In this document: in pieces, positions 8,846 through 17,716 of the stretch
How the letters are laid out: every line of letters begins with the position of its first letter
Position numbering within the stretch: position 1 is the stretch's first letter
NCBI GenBank assembly: GCA_022821585.1
Contig: JAJEDI010000065.1
Location: 1 to 64,000, forward strand
Length of the DNA: 64,000 nt
Source: Caldilineaceae bacterium
Lineage (GTDB): Bacteria > Chloroflexota > Anaerolineae > Caldilineales > Caldilineaceae
Direction of reading: 5' to 3'
Notes under the pieces: model-generated
What the model saw: the letters and a program-made list of their open reading frames with translations, nothing else
Told to the model about the DNA's origin: nothing
Database searches by the model: none
Made by a program: the position numbers and the translations under genes

Positions 8846-9388
8846 ATGGGACGTCGAGACCGTCGACGGGACCGCGAGCAGGAAGAAGAGAAGGATGAAC
8901 TTGATGAGAAGGTCGTTCATATCGCGCGCACTGCGAAGGTGGTGAAGGGCGGACGCAGGTTCGCGTTTCGTGCGGTGGTGGTTGTCGGAGACAACAACGG
9001 GCGTGTCGGCGTAGGCGTTGGAAAGGCGCGCGAAGTCCCGGATGCGATTCGCAAGGCGAGCGAGACGGCCCGCAAGACGATGGTAGAGGTGAATCTGCTG
9101 GGTACGACGATTCCCCATGCGAGCCAGGCCAGGTTCGGCGCGGGCGAGGTACTGTTGAGGCCGGCGAGCCCCGGGACCGGTGTTATTGCCGGCGGGGGTG
9201 TACGTGCGGTGGTCGAAGCTGCCGGCGTGAAGGACATATTGTCCAAATCTTTGGGGAGCGACAACATATTGAATGTGGTGCAGGCCACCTTTGCATCGCT
9301 GAGGCAGTTGCAGGATTACAGAGTGGAAGCACAGCGAAGGGGCGTGGATCCTGAGAAGCTGCGTCCTTTCTGGTACCAGGAAGACTAG
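8846..9388 (+). CDS. rpsE: 30S ribosomal protein S5
   Basis: The product is 180 aa. A charged N-terminal extension ([20 protein letters not shown]) precedes the double-stranded RNA-binding-like domain with [20 protein letters not shown], then [20 protein letters not shown] and the C-terminal domain with [19 protein letters not shown]5 affects decoding fidelity with S4 and S12. ATG 8846 follows GCAAGGAGAGAAGGAT. It is four bases from rpmD. Confidence 0.95.
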   Translation: MGRRDRRRDREQEEEKDELDEKVVHIARTAKVVKGGRRFAFRAVVVVGDNNGRVGVGVGKAREVPDAIRKASETARKTMVEVNLLGTTIPHASQARFGAGEVLLRPASPGTGVIAGGGVRAVVEAAGVKDILSKSLGSDNILNVVQATFASLRQLQDYRVEAQRRGVDPEKLRPFWYQED

Positions 9389-9392
9389 ATCC

Positions 9393-9584
9393 ATGGAAAA
9401 GACGATTACGGTAAAGCTGGTCAAGAGCCCGATTGGCTACAACAAGCGTCAGAAGGCAACCGTTCAGGCCCTGGGGCTGCGGAAGATGAATCAGACGGTC
9501 GAGAAGACTGACAGTCCTACGGTCCGGGGGATGATCGCCAAGGTCTCTCACCTAGTTGAGGTGGTTGAGGAAGCGGAGGCGTAA
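9393..9584 (+). CDS. rpmD: 50S ribosomal protein L30
   Basis: The product is 63 aa, the bacterial-length L30. It starts [20 protein letters not shown], then [20 protein letters not shown], and [17 protein letters not shown] 9393 begins four bases after the rpsE stop, so the two are probably translationally coupled. It binds 23S and sits near the 5S rRNA. The gene is absent from some lineages but is intact here. Confidence 0.95.
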   Translation: MEKTITVKLVKSPIGYNKRQKATVQALGLRKMNQTVEKTDSPTVRGMIAKVSHLVEVVEEAEA

Positions 9585-9648
9585 TCAGGCAGTTCGGAGC
9601 TATACCGGGTTGCCGCGGTTCTTTCCATTTGGCTGGAGCAAGCGAAAC

Positions 9649-10128
9649 ATGAGATTGCACGACTTGCGCCCCAATGAGGGCGCCACGAAAAACCGAAAGC
9701 GCGTTGGCCGCGGTACGGGATCGGGACGGGGCAAGACGGCCGGGCGCGGTACAAAGGGCCAGAATGCCCGCGCCGGAAACGGGGGCCTTCGCGGCTTTGA
9801 AGGCGGCCAGTTGAGCTTTCTGCGCCGGCTGCCGAGGATGCGCGGGTTCAACAACCGCTTCAAGGTGACCTATACGCCGGTGAACCTCGACAAAATGGGG
9901 GAACGGTTCGCGGCCGACGCGCAGGTGACACCGGCGACGCTCTTCGACACTGGGCTGCTGGGCGACAGCAAACAGCCTGTGGTGGTCCTGGCGCGGGGCG
10001 AGATTGAAAAGCCGCTTCATTTGCAGGTACATCGAATCAGCAAGAGCGCGAGGGCGAAGGTAGAGGCCGCGGGCGGTACGGTCGACATTCTGCCCTTTGA
10101 AGTCAACAGGAATCTGCCGCGGTCTTAA
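9649..10128 (+). CDS. rplO: 50S ribosomal protein L15
   Basis: The product is 159 aa from ATG 9649, after GGAGCAAGCGAAAC; the frame is open upstream to 9556 but that part has no family similarity. The glycine-rich basic N-terminus (RLHDLRPNEGATKNRKRVGR, then GTGSGRGKTAGRGTKGQNAR) and the GFEGGQLSFLRRLPRMRGF block are diagnostic. L15 is a late assembly protein that threads into 23S rRNA. Confidence 0.95.
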   Translation: MRLHDLRPNEGATKNRKRVGRGTGSGRGKTAGRGTKGQNARAGNGGLRGFEGGQLSFLRRLPRMRGFNNRFKVTYTPVNLDKMGERFAADAQVTPATLFDTGLLGDSKQPVVVLARGEIEKPLHLQVHRISKSARAKVEAAGGTVDILPFEVNRNLPRS

Positions 10129-10141
10129 CTGTAGGGAGTTC

Positions 10142-10170
10142 GGTCTGGCGGTCCAAGAGGCGGCCAGACC
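10142..10170 (+). promoter_or_regulatory. Hairpin between rplO and secY
   Basis: GGTCTGGC (10142-10149) pairs perfectly with GCCAGACC (10163-10170) across a 13-nt loop. No T-tract follows, so it is not an intrinsic terminator. It may act on mRNA stability or on translation of secY, whose start is 28 nt downstream. Confidence 0.3.
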
Positions 10171-10197
10171 CGGTCGAATCTCTACCGGAGAAACTTT

Positions 10198-11535
10198 ATG
10201 CTCGAAGCCGTACGCAATGCCTTTCGTTTGCCGGACCTGCGTCAGAAGCTGCTGTATACGTTTCTGATTCTGGTCGCCTACCGGCTTGCCGCGCATATTC
10301 CTCTTCCCGGCGTCAATCGCGAGGTGCTGGATCAGATATTTCGTTCGACGGACCAGAACATTCTTCTGAGTCTTTTGAACTTTTTCAGCGGGGGCGCGCT
10401 GGCCCAGTTCAGCGTGATGGCGATGGGTGTATATCCTTACATCACCGCCACGATTATCATGCAGCTGTTGACCCCGATCGTTCCCCAGTTGGAAGAGTTG
10501 AGCCGTGAGGGTGAACAGGGGCGACAGCAGCTGAACCGCTACACCCACTATATGACGGTACCGCTGGCGCTTCTGCAGGCTTTCGGTCAGGCGACGCTGC
10601 TCAGCCGTCCTCTGGGCGGCGCGGCGACGGGTGCGGTTCTTGAGAACTGGGGCTTCACGGGCGATGCGCTGCTTCCGTCCCTGACGATTTTGATCAGCCT
10701 GACTGCCGGCACGATGCTGGCCATGTGGATGGGAGAGTTGCTGACCGAGCAGGGCATCGGCAACGGTGTATCGCTGATCATATTTGCCGGAATCGTCGCG
10801 GCGGCGCCAAGCCAGGTGCGTTTGCTGACGCAGCAGGGCATCACACAGCTGCTGATATTCAGCGTCATCACGGTGCTGACGGTGGCCCTGATTGTATGGG
10901 TTCAGGAGGGTCAGAGACGCATTCCCGTACAGTATGGCAAACGGGTGCGCACGATGCGCGGCAACCGGCTGATGATGGTCGGCGGGCAGAGTACCTACGT
11001 GCCGATGCGGGTGAACACGGCCGGGATGATTCCGCTGATTTTCGCCCAGAGTCTGCTCATTCTGCCGAACACGCTGGCATCCTATTTCATTCTTCGCAAT
11101 GACTGGCTTGGCTCGATAGCGAATTTCTTTTTCACGTCGTTCAGTCCGCAGAATTTTCTGTACTGGCTGTTCTACTTCATGCTGACGGTCGCATTTACGT
11201 ACTTTTACACCGATATCATGTTCCGGCAACAGAATCTCCCTGACACGTTGCAAAAGCAGGGGGGATTCATCCCCGGCATACGGCCCGGTCCGCGGACTGA
11301 ACAGTACCTGAACGGTGTTTTGGGGCGTATTACGCTGGTGGGTGCGCTATTTCTCGGCCTGGTTGCGGTGCTGCCCTTCCTCGCCGGTGTGGTATTCGGG
11401 GGAGGCGTCGGCAGTTTCAACACGCTGATTATCAGCAGTACAGGTCTCCTGATCGTGGTTGGTGTTGTGCTGGACACGATGAAACAGATCGAAGCGCAGC
11501 TGATGATGCGCAACTATGAGGGCTTTATCCGCTAG
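10198..11535 (+). CDS. secY: Protein translocase subunit SecY
   Basis: The product is 445 aa with ten predicted membrane segments, the normal SecY size. It forms the protein-conducting channel in the cytoplasmic membrane with SecE and SecG, driven by SecA. Visible family features are the N-terminal FRLPDLRQKLLYTFLILVAY, the plug-region motif (SGGALAQFSVMAMGVYPYIT), a GIGNGVSLIIFAGI loop, and the GFIPGIRPGPRTEQYLN cytosolic loop. ATG 10198 is preceded by ACCGGAGAAACTTT. It stands between rplO and adk as in most spc operons. Confidence 0.97.
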   Translation: MLEAVRNAFRLPDLRQKLLYTFLILVAYRLAAHIPLPGVNREVLDQIFRSTDQNILLSLLNFFSGGALAQFSVMAMGVYPYITATIIMQLLTPIVPQLEELSREGEQGRQQLNRYTHYMTVPLALLQAFGQATLLSRPLGGAATGAVLENWGFTGDALLPSLTILISLTAGTMLAMWMGELLTEQGIGNGVSLIIFAGIVAAAPSQVRLLTQQGITQLLIFSVITVLTVALIVWVQEGQRRIPVQYGKRVRTMRGNRLMMVGGQSTYVPMRVNTAGMIPLIFAQSLLILPNTLASYFILRNDWLGSIANFFFTSFSPQNFLYWLFYFMLTVAFTYFYTDIMFRQQNLPDTLQKQGGFIPGIRPGPRTEQYLNGVLGRITLVGALFLGLVAVLPFLAGVVFGGGVGSFNTLIISSTGLLIVVGVVLDTMKQIEAQLMMRNYEGFIR

Positions 11536-11577
11536 CCCACCATTTTCTTTGTTTCGCAGCGTGCGGAAGAGGTGCCA

Positions 11578-12264
11578 ATGAGCGACCGTATCTATCTGGT
11601 GTTATTGGGAGCACCTGGGGCCGGCAAGGGCACACAGGCGCAGTTACTGGAGGAAAAGCTGGGAATCCCGCAGGTTTCAACAGGGGAGATCTTCCGGTAC
11701 AACTTGAAGAACCAGACGGAGCTCGGGCAGCTGGCGCAGAGCTATTACGACAAAGGCGAACTGGTCCCCGACGAGGTGACGATTCGGATGGTGGAAGCGC
11801 GTTTGGCCCAGGAAGATGCCGCGCAGGGTGCGATTCTGGATGGCTTTCCGCGCAATCTCATTCAGGCCCAGGCGCTGGACGAGATGACGGCTGCGCACGG
11901 GGGCATCGATGTGGTGCCTATGTTCCAGTTGGAAGACGACGTCGTGACGCTGCGAATTACCGGTAGGCGGGTATGCCGCAACTGCGACAGGGTCTATCAT
12001 CTGACGTTCAATCCTCCCCGCGGGGAGAATTGCGACAGCTGCGGCGGTGCGCTTTACCAGCGCAATGATGACAAGCCGGAGACGGTCCAGAACCGGCTGT
12101 ATGTCTACTATAAGCAGACGTCTCCACTGATTGGATACTATTTCGCGAAGGGCTTGCTGGAAGTGGTAGACGGCGCGAAGTCGATCGCGGAGATGCAGGA
12201 GCAGCTGCTGAAGCGGTTGGCGTCGAGGAATATCGAGGCGGCAAAGAGCGCTGTGTCGGCCTGA
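11578..12264 (+). CDS. adk: Adenylate kinase, zinc-LID form
   Basis: The product is 228 aa and catalyses ATP + AMP to 2 ADP. The P-loop GAPGAGKGTQ lies at residues about 10-19, with the AMP-site STGEIFR after it and the DGFPRNLIQAQ motif near residue 84. The LID carries four cysteines as C-x2-C (CRNCDRVYH) and C-x2-C (CDSCGG), so it probably binds zinc, as in Gram-positive-type long adenylate kinases. ATG 11578 lies seven or so bases after GGAAGAGG; a GTG at 11572 would add two residues. secY-adk-map order is standard. Confidence 0.96.
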   Translation: MSDRIYLVLLGAPGAGKGTQAQLLEEKLGIPQVSTGEIFRYNLKNQTELGQLAQSYYDKGELVPDEVTIRMVEARLAQEDAAQGAILDGFPRNLIQAQALDEMTAAHGGIDVVPMFQLEDDVVTLRITGRRVCRNCDRVYHLTFNPPRGENCDSCGGALYQRNDDKPETVQNRLYVYYKQTSPLIGYYFAKGLLEVVDGAKSIAEMQEQLLKRLASRNIEAAKSAVSA

Positions 12265-12267
12265 CGC

Positions 12268-13152
12268 ATGCGGGGCCCGGGTGTCACCGACGGCAAGTGC
12301 AAGATGAGCGACGAAAGCATGATGACCCGACTCAGACGCAGGCTGCACGGCAATGGGCGGCCGCGTCTCAAGGCGAGGCAGGAGCAGGAACGTCCTGCGC
12401 CGGTCTTCAAGAGCCCGCGTGAGATACAGATCATGCGGGAAGCGGGGCGAATCGTTGCGAAAGTTCATCAGGAGTTTCGAGAGGCGATCAGACCGGGGAT
12501 CAGCACGTTGGAATTGGACGAACTGGCCGCGGCGACGATCCACGGTCATCGTGCGAAATCCAGTTTCCTGGGCTATCGCGGCTATCCGGCCAACATTTGC
12601 ACGAGCATAAACGAGGAGTTGGTGCATGGGATTCCGAGCCGCGAGCGTGTGCTGCAAGAGGGCGACATTATCAGCATAGATGTAGGCGTATTTTACCGAG
12701 GCTTCGTGGGCGACAGCGGTTGGACATATCCAGTGGGCTCGGTCGAGCCTGCGGCCGAAGAGCTGCTGCGGGTTACGGAGGAGAGCCTCAATGCCGGCAT
12801 CAAGGCGATTCGTTCCGGCGGACGTGTGCTTGATATCAGCGCGGCGGTGCAGAACAGTGTAGAGCCGAGCGGCTTTCACGTAGTGCGGGAGTACACGGGG
12901 CACGGTGTGGGTCGTGCAATGCACGAGGGGCCGCAGGTTCTGAACTATGTTTCGGACGATACGGACGGAAGGGTTGTGCTGCGTCCTGGGCTGGTGATTG
13001 CGATTGAGCCGATGGTGCAGATGGGCACGTGGCGGACGGAGACATTGAAGGACAAGTGGACCGTAATCAGCGAAGATCACAGCTTGAGCGCTCACTTCGA
13101 GCATACAGTTGCGGTAACCAACAGAGGCCCTGAAATCTTGACGCGCCTATAG
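12268..13152 (+). CDS. map: Methionine aminopeptidase, type I
   Basis: The product is 294 aa from ATG 12268, three bases after the adk stop. It removes N-terminal methionine from new proteins. The five metal ligands are in place: Asp in IDVGVFYRGF, Asp in VGDSGWTY, His in GHGVGRAMHEG, Glu in VIAIEPMVQ and Glu in HFEHTVAVT. About 50 arginine-rich residues precede the conserved SPREIQIMREAGRIVA; other in-frame ATG codons (12304, 12319, 12322) could shorten this arm, and none has a clear Shine-Dalgarno. The start is the only real doubt. Confidence 0.95.
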   Translation: MRGPGVTDGKCKMSDESMMTRLRRRLHGNGRPRLKARQEQERPAPVFKSPREIQIMREAGRIVAKVHQEFREAIRPGISTLELDELAAATIHGHRAKSSFLGYRGYPANICTSINEELVHGIPSRERVLQEGDIISIDVGVFYRGFVGDSGWTYPVGSVEPAAEELLRVTEESLNAGIKAIRSGGRVLDISAAVQNSVEPSGFHVVREYTGHGVGRAMHEGPQVLNYVSDDTDGRVVLRPGLVIAIEPMVQMGTWRTETLKDKWTVISEDHSLSAHFEHTVAVTNRGPEILTRL

Positions 13153-13206
13153 CGATATGATACACTTGTGGAATTGCGTTACGACTTTGGGGGAGGGGGT
13201 TGAAGG

Positions 13207-13320
13207 ATGAAAGTGCGGCCTTCGGTAAAAAAGATGTGTGAGAAGTGTTCGGTTGTACGGCGGCGAGGCGTAGTTTATGTGATCTGTCAGAACCCGAAAC
13301 ACAAGCAAAGGCAGGGCTAG
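13207..13320 (+). CDS. rpmJ: 50S ribosomal protein L36, zinc form
   Basis: The product is 37 aa, the usual length for L36. ATG 13207 follows GGGTTGAAGG. The sequence starts [20 protein letters not shown] and ends [11 protein letters not shown], with the zinc ligands Cys11, Cys14, Cys27 and His33 all present. It is the smallest 50S protein and helps organise 23S rRNA near L6 and L16. It is placed directly before rpsM, where it is found in most bacteria, but the infA gene that usually precedes it is not here. Confidence 0.95.
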   Translation: MKVRPSVKKMCEKCSVVRRRGVVYVICQNPKHKQRQG

Positions 13321-13340
13321 AAACCCAGGGGGCAAGTGCC

Positions 13341-13718
13341 ATGGCACGTATTGCAGGCGTCGACATTCCTCGAGACAAGCGGGTCGTTGTTGCTTTAACC
13401 TACATTTACGGGATTGGCCGTTCGGTCAGCCAGGAGATTCTGGAGGCGACGGGGATTGACGCGGACAAGCGCGTCAATGATCTGGACACGAATGAATTGG
13501 TCGCCTTGCGGGATTACATTGAGCGCCACTGTCGCGTCGAAGGTGATTTGCGGCGCGAAGTAAACATGAACATCAAGCGCCTCATGGAGATTGGCAGCTA
13601 TCGAGGCCTGCGCCACCGGCGCAATCTGCCAAGCCGGGGCCAGCGCACGCGCACGAATGCGCGCACGCGCCGCGGTATAAAGAAGACGGTAGCCGGGAAG
13701 AAGCGAGCGCGCAAGTAG
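13341..13718 (+). CDS. rpsM: 30S ribosomal protein S13
   Basis: The product is 125 aa. ATG 13341 gives [20 protein letters not shown]; the frame is open 96 nt further upstream but that part overlaps rpmJ in another frame and is not conserved. The helix-two-turn-helix region around [20 protein letters not shown] and the C-terminal [20 protein letters not shown] basic tail are present. S13 contacts the P-site tRNA and bridges to L5. A Shine-Dalgarno-like AGGGGG lies just upstream. Confidence 0.95.
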   Translation: MARIAGVDIPRDKRVVVALTYIYGIGRSVSQEILEATGIDADKRVNDLDTNELVALRDYIERHCRVEGDLRREVNMNIKRLMEIGSYRGLRHRRNLPSRGQRTRTNARTRRGIKKTVAGKKRARK

Positions 13719-13720
13719 CA

Positions 13721-13746
13721 GCAGATCATCGTCTGCGTATTTTTTT
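13721..13746 (+). terminator. Weak intrinsic terminator-like hairpin after rpsM
   Basis: A 5-bp stem GCAGA/TCTGC (13721-13725, 13732-13736) with a 6-nt loop is followed by GTA and seven T (13740-13746). The stem is short, so read-through into rpsK is expected. It could set S13 to S11 ratios or simply be incidental. Confidence 0.35.
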
Positions 13747-13775
13747 GCGCAGGGACATCAGGCTAAGGAGAAACG

Positions 13776-14180
13776 ATGGCTCGAACGCAGCGTCGTCGGG
13801 GTGGTCGGTCGTCCCGCCGGGAGAGGAAACACGTCCCGAGCGGTCAGATTCACGTTCGCGCAACATTTAACAACACGATCATCACGGTCACCGACCCGGA
13901 TGGGGCGGTTCTGTGTTGGGCCAGTTCGGGCACGGCCGGTTTCAAGGGGAGCCGCAAGAGCACGCCGTTCGCGGCCCAGCTAGCGGCATCGGCCGCGGCC
14001 CGCCAGGCCGTGAGCGAGTTCAACATGCGTGAGGTCGAGGTGTTTATCAAGGGTCCGGGGCCGGGCCGTGAGAGTGCGTTGCGGGCGTTGAACCCGGCCG
14101 GTTTGACAGTTACGTCGATAGCGGACATAACACCGATTCCGCATAACGGGGTGCGTCCCCCGAGTAAGCGAAGAGTTTAG
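13776..14180 (+). CDS. rpsK: 30S ribosomal protein S11
   Basis: The product is 134 aa. After a basic arm, it has the S11 core [20 protein letters not shown], then [33 protein letters not shown], the [14 protein letters not shown] signature, and the terminal [21 protein letters not shown]11 lies on the 30S platform beside the mRNA exit. ATG 13776 follows CTAAGGAGAAACG. It is intact. Confidence 0.96.
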   Translation: MARTQRRRGGRSSRRERKHVPSGQIHVRATFNNTIITVTDPDGAVLCWASSGTAGFKGSRKSTPFAAQLAASAAARQAVSEFNMREVEVFIKGPGPGRESALRALNPAGLTVTSIADITPIPHNGVRPPSKRRV

Positions 14181-14478
14181 GAGAACGGACAGCGCGTTGC
14201 CTCAGGTGTCGAGCTGGGAAGAGGTTGCGCAACAAAGGGATTAACCTGCCGGAAGAAAGGCATCGTGTTTCGGCGCGATGCCGCTTGTTTTGCATTGCAA
14301 TGGAACTGTTGAAGCGGTGATCGAAGTGTGTCGCGGAAGTCCGCCGGGGAGGGATAGTGCGGAAGGCGCGAGCACTGGGGACGCGATCACCATTCGAGCG
14401 GTTAAGCCGGCACACCGAGCTACGACGCGGCCCTGCGTGGGGTAAAGGGTTGCGAGCGTTAGTCGACCTGGAGGAAAG
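14181..14478 (+). promoter_or_regulatory. 298-nt leader before rpsD with a hairpin
   Basis: This is one of the longest gaps inside the ribosomal run and holds no plausible gene. A hairpin pairs GGCATCG (14259-14265) with CGATGCC (14276-14282), followed by GCTTGTTTT. In other bacteria S4 controls its operon through an upstream RNA structure, so this stretch could be an S4-responsive leader; that is inference from position and length only. A GACCTGGAGGAAAG ribosome binding site ends it. Confidence 0.35.
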
Positions 14479-15114
14479 ATGGCTCGATATACGGATGCGG
14501 TTTGTAAACTCTGTCGACGAGAAGGACAGAAGTTATTCTTGAAAGGCGAACGCTGTGTCAGCCCCAAGTGCGCGGTTGACCGGCGTCCATTCCCCCCGGG
14601 CGAAGCAGGCCGGCGAAATGTCATGCGGCGCAAGGTCTCGGATTACGGGATCCAGTTGCGGGAGAAGCAGAAGGCGCGCCGCATGTATGGGGTGATGGAA
14701 CGGCAGTTCCGCCGCTATTTCAGGGAGGCATCGCGGCGCAAGGGGCAGACCGGCGGTATTTTGCTGGAGTTGTTGGAGAGCCGGCTGGACAATGTGGTGT
14801 ACCGGTTCGGTTTTGCCGACAGCCGGGCGCAGGCTCGTCAGCTCGTGCGGCACGGTCATTTTGCCGTAAACGGCCGCAAGACGAACATCCCCTCCTTTTT
14901 GGTGTCGCCGAACGACCAGATTTCCGTGCGCGAGAAGAGCCGGACCAAGACCTATTTTCGTGAGCGCGCCCAGATTCTCGGCAGTGCGTCCCCCCCTACG
15001 TGGCTCAGTCTGGATGCGACCAATCTCAACGGTACGGTGACTTCGGCGCCGGAACGGGACGAGATAGGCGTACTCCTGAACGAACAGTTGATCGTTGAGT
15101 ACTACAGTCGTTAG
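14479..15114 (+). CDS. rpsD: 30S ribosomal protein S4, zinc form
   Basis: The product is 211 aa. The N-terminus carries four cysteines (CKLC, then CVSPKC), the zinc-binding C+ type of S4. Next come the conserved [19 protein letters not shown] helix region and the S4 RNA-binding domain with [20 protein letters not shown], then [21 protein letters not shown]4 nucleates 16S rRNA 5'-domain assembly. ATG 14479 follows GGAGGAAAG closely. It is followed by rpoA as in most alpha operons. Confidence 0.96.
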   Translation: MARYTDAVCKLCRREGQKLFLKGERCVSPKCAVDRRPFPPGEAGRRNVMRRKVSDYGIQLREKQKARRMYGVMERQFRRYFREASRRKGQTGGILLELLESRLDNVVYRFGFADSRAQARQLVRHGHFAVNGRKTNIPSFLVSPNDQISVREKSRTKTYFRERAQILGSASPPTWLSLDATNLNGTVTSAPERDEIGVLLNEQLIVEYYSR

Positions 15115-15238
15115 CCGGCATGGTACTGATTCGTTGCCTTTGCAGGTTCGTTGTACGGACGACCGGCAGAGTTGAGACGATTGTCTGTCGCCACACGGTG
15201 TTTGGTTGAGACTGTTATACAGCCGGGAGGGGTAGCCG

Positions 15239-16342
15239 TTGCTTAACAATCTAGTATTGCCGAAGATAGAAGTTGAGGCCAGTTCGAGGAACTATGGTCA
15301 CTTTGTGATCAGCCCGCTGGAAAGCGGATATGGGATAACTCTGGGGAACTCATTGCGCCGGGTATTGCTGTCGAGCTTGCCGGGCGCTGCAGTGACGTCA
15401 ATCTCGGTCAGTGGTGTGCATCACGAGTTTTCCACGATCGATCATGTGCTGGAAGACGCCACCCGACTGATACTGAATGTAAAACAGATTCGATTCAGGA
15501 GCAACAGCGCGGAGCCGGTTCGGGTTTCGGTAGAGGTGTACCATGAAGGGCCGGTGACGGCGGGCGACTTGAACTGCCCTCCTGAGGTTGAGATCGTCAA
15601 CCCGGACCTGTACCTATTATTCGCCGACTCGAATGAGGTTGACCTGGACATCGAGATGGTGGTGGAGCAGGGCCGGGGATACAGTCCGGCTGAGGAGCGT
15701 GTGCAGTTGCCGTTGGGCGAGATTCCTGTGGATGCGATTTTCAGCCCGGTAAAGAAGGCATCTTACCGGGTGGAACGGACCCGCATCGGGCAGCAGACCG
15801 ACTATGACAGGCTGAATCTGGAAGTGTGGACGGACGGCACGATTTCGCCTGAAGATGCCATGCGTCAAGCCGCTGACATACTTGTTCAGCATCTGAGCCT
15901 TTTTGTCGGCGAACGAACAGCGATGATCGAGTTGCCCGAAGAAGAGGAAGAGAGCATCCCCAGCCGTGTAGCCGAGGCGCCGATTGAGGAGCTTGAGTTG
16001 ACGGTGCGGGCGTATAACTGCCTGAAGCGGGCAGGTATCACGAAGGTTGGGGAGATCCTGAAGCGGATGGAGAAGGGTGAGGACGAGATGCTCGCCATCC
16101 GCAATTTTGGCAAGAAGTCGCTGGACGAGTTGGTAGAGAAGTTGAGCGAGAAGGGATACATGAACGTGGTGGGCGTCGATCTCAGCGCCTATCTGGGTGG
16201 AGGCAACGGTACCGAGGTTGAGGAGATTCTGGTGGAAGTTGCTGAAGCCGAAATGGCTGACAACGAATTAGCTGAAACCGAAGCGGCTGGATCAGTCGAG
16301 ATCGTTGACGAAGCGAGCTTAACGCCGCTACCGGAGGAATAG
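15239..16342 (+). CDS. rpoA: DNA-directed RNA polymerase subunit alpha
   Basis: The product is 367 aa, about 40-50 aa longer than common alpha subunits. It starts at TTG 15239 after GGGAGGGG at 15223-15230. The N-terminal assembly domain (residues 1 to about 235) has GYGITLGNSLRRVLLSSLPG and GVHHEFSTIDHVLED. The C-terminal domain (about 255-325) has IEELELTVRAYNCLKRAGI, VGEILKRMEKGE and IRNFGKKSLDELVEKL, which bind UP elements and activators. The extra length is a strongly acidic tail rich in Glu, Ala and Val after the conserved CTD. Confidence 0.96.
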   Translation: MLNNLVLPKIEVEASSRNYGHFVISPLESGYGITLGNSLRRVLLSSLPGAAVTSISVSGVHHEFSTIDHVLEDATRLILNVKQIRFRSNSAEPVRVSVEVYHEGPVTAGDLNCPPEVEIVNPDLYLLFADSNEVDLDIEMVVEQGRGYSPAEERVQLPLGEIPVDAIFSPVKKASYRVERTRIGQQTDYDRLNLEVWTDGTISPEDAMRQAADILVQHLSLFVGERTAMIELPEEEEESIPSRVAEAPIEELELTVRAYNCLKRAGITKVGEILKRMEKGEDEMLAIRNFGKKSLDELVEKLSEKGYMNVVGVDLSAYLGGGNGTEVEEILVEVAEAEMADNELAETEAAGSVEIVDEASLTPLPEE

Positions 16343-16346
16343 TACG

Positions 16347-16727
16347 ATGCGACACCAGATCGCGGGTCAGAAGTTAAGCCGGAACGCGTCGCAGCGCAAG
16401 GCCCTGTTTCGGAATCTGATCCGAGAACTTTATGTTCACGAACGGATCACGACCACGCAGGCCAAGGCACGGGCGATGCGCGGTGATGCCGAGAAGCTGA
16501 TTACGAAGGCCAAGCACGGCCTGGCAGGAAAGATTGATCGGGTACATGCGCAACGTCAGGTTGTGGCGTACCTCAATGACAAGGCGGTCGCGAAGAAGGT
16601 TTTTGACGAGTTGGCTCCCCGCTATGAGGAGCGGAACGGCGGTTATACACGCATCGTCAAGCTGGGCAAGCGGTTCGGCGACGCGGCCGACATGGCTGTT
16701 ATCGAGCTGGTGGGGAACGAGGAGTAA
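16347..16727 (+). CDS. rplQ: 50S ribosomal protein L17
   Basis: The product is 126 aa. It starts MRHQIAGQKLSRNASQRKAL with FRNLIRELYVHERITTTQAK, the L17 signature, then KLITKAKHGL and an ending RIVKLGKRFGDAADMAVIEL. L17 lies near the tunnel exit. ATG 16347 begins four bases after the rpoA stop, with GGAGG in the end of rpoA serving as ribosome binding site. rpoA-rplQ linkage is nearly universal. Confidence 0.95.
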   Translation: MRHQIAGQKLSRNASQRKALFRNLIRELYVHERITTTQAKARAMRGDAEKLITKAKHGLAGKIDRVHAQRQVVAYLNDKAVAKKVFDELAPRYEERNGGYTRIVKLGKRFGDAADMAVIELVGNEE

Positions 16728-16845
16728 CGAGCAGCAGGGGAGGATGCCGTCCAAGGCAAGTGTTTGCAGAGTTGGCGGCAGTTGGCGGGGGCAGTGGGAA
16801 GGGAAGCCAGTTTGCGGCCCCGTGCGCCACGCCGGTGAGGAGCGA

Positions 16846-17661
16846 ATGCCCAGGGTCGCCGGTCTGATCGCTTACGACGGCACAGATTTCTGTGGGTTTC
16901 AGGTGCAGAGGGATGCGCCGACGGTCCAAGGTGCGTTGGAAGAGGCGCTGGGGGAGCTGACCGGCGCGTATTGCCGGGTAAGCGGCGCCGGAAGGACGGA
17001 CACGGGGGTTCACGCCAGAGGGCAGGTAGTTTCGGTAGATGCGACCTGGAAGCATTCTGCGGAAGCCCTGCGGAAAGCCTGGAACCAGCGGCTGCCCGCT
17101 TCGATACTCATTCGCAGTCTGACGGAGGCGCCTCAAGGGTTTCACCCCAGATTCAGCGCTTCAGAGCGGACGTACCGTTACACGGCGTGGGCACCGGTAC
17201 GCGAGGAAGAGGGCGAGAAACGATTTCCGCTCGTCGACCGTTTTGCGATGGTGTTGCCCAAGCGCCCAGACCTGGAGGCGATGAACGGCGCTGCCGCCTT
17301 GCTGATCGGGACACACGACTTTGCCACGTTCGGGCAGGCGCCACAAGGAGAGAATACGGTTCGTCGAATCGTTTCGCTCTTCTGGGAACGGGTGGAAGAG
17401 TCGCTGCCGGTGCTGGACTTTTATCCGTCCGAACGGCTGGTACTGACAGTTACAGCCAACGCATTTCTGCGACGGATGGCGCGTAATCTGGCCGGCTCGC
17501 TGCTGGCGGTTGGCTTGGGAGCGTGGAAGGCCGATGACCTGGCCGGGGCGCTGCGTGCGAAAGATCGCAGCCGCTCTGCGCCGCCGCTTCCGCCCAATGG
17601 GCTGGTTCTGGAGCGAGTACAATATGCAGAGTACCCCGATCTGTTTTCTGCGCAATTATAG
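16846..17661 (+). CDS. truA: tRNA pseudouridine(38-40) synthase
   Basis: The product is 271 aa. It isomerises uridines 38-40 of the anticodon arm to pseudouridine. The catalytic Asp is residue 52 in the GAGRTDTGVHARGQ motif; other family parts are LIAYDGTDFCGFQVQ at the start, FHPRFSASERTYRY near 105-120, and ANAFLRRMARNLAGSLLAVG near the end. ATG 16846 follows GGTGAGGAGCGA; the frame runs open back into rplQ but that part is not conserved. rplQ-truA-rplM-rpsI is a common order. Confidence 0.94.
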   Translation: MPRVAGLIAYDGTDFCGFQVQRDAPTVQGALEEALGELTGAYCRVSGAGRTDTGVHARGQVVSVDATWKHSAEALRKAWNQRLPASILIRSLTEAPQGFHPRFSASERTYRYTAWAPVREEEGEKRFPLVDRFAMVLPKRPDLEAMNGAAALLIGTHDFATFGQAPQGENTVRRIVSLFWERVEESLPVLDFYPSERLVLTVTANAFLRRMARNLAGSLLAVGLGAWKADDLAGALRAKDRSRSAPPLPPNGLVLERVQYAEYPDLFSAQL

Positions 17662-17716
17662 TGTGGGCGGAAGATCGCAGAGGGTTGCTTGCAGGTACGA
17701 ATGAGGAGAATAGAGG

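Noticed and set aside
9517-11253. Long minus-strand open frame (578 codons) across rplO and secY
   Set aside because: It lies fully antisense to two certain genes, has a composition of a GC-rich shadow (many Arg, Gln, His), and no domain or ribosome binding site.
16534-16845. N-terminal extension of TruA into rplQ
   Set aside because: The extension is a frame shadow of rplQ; ATG 16846 with GGTGAGGAGCGA gives the standard TruA start.
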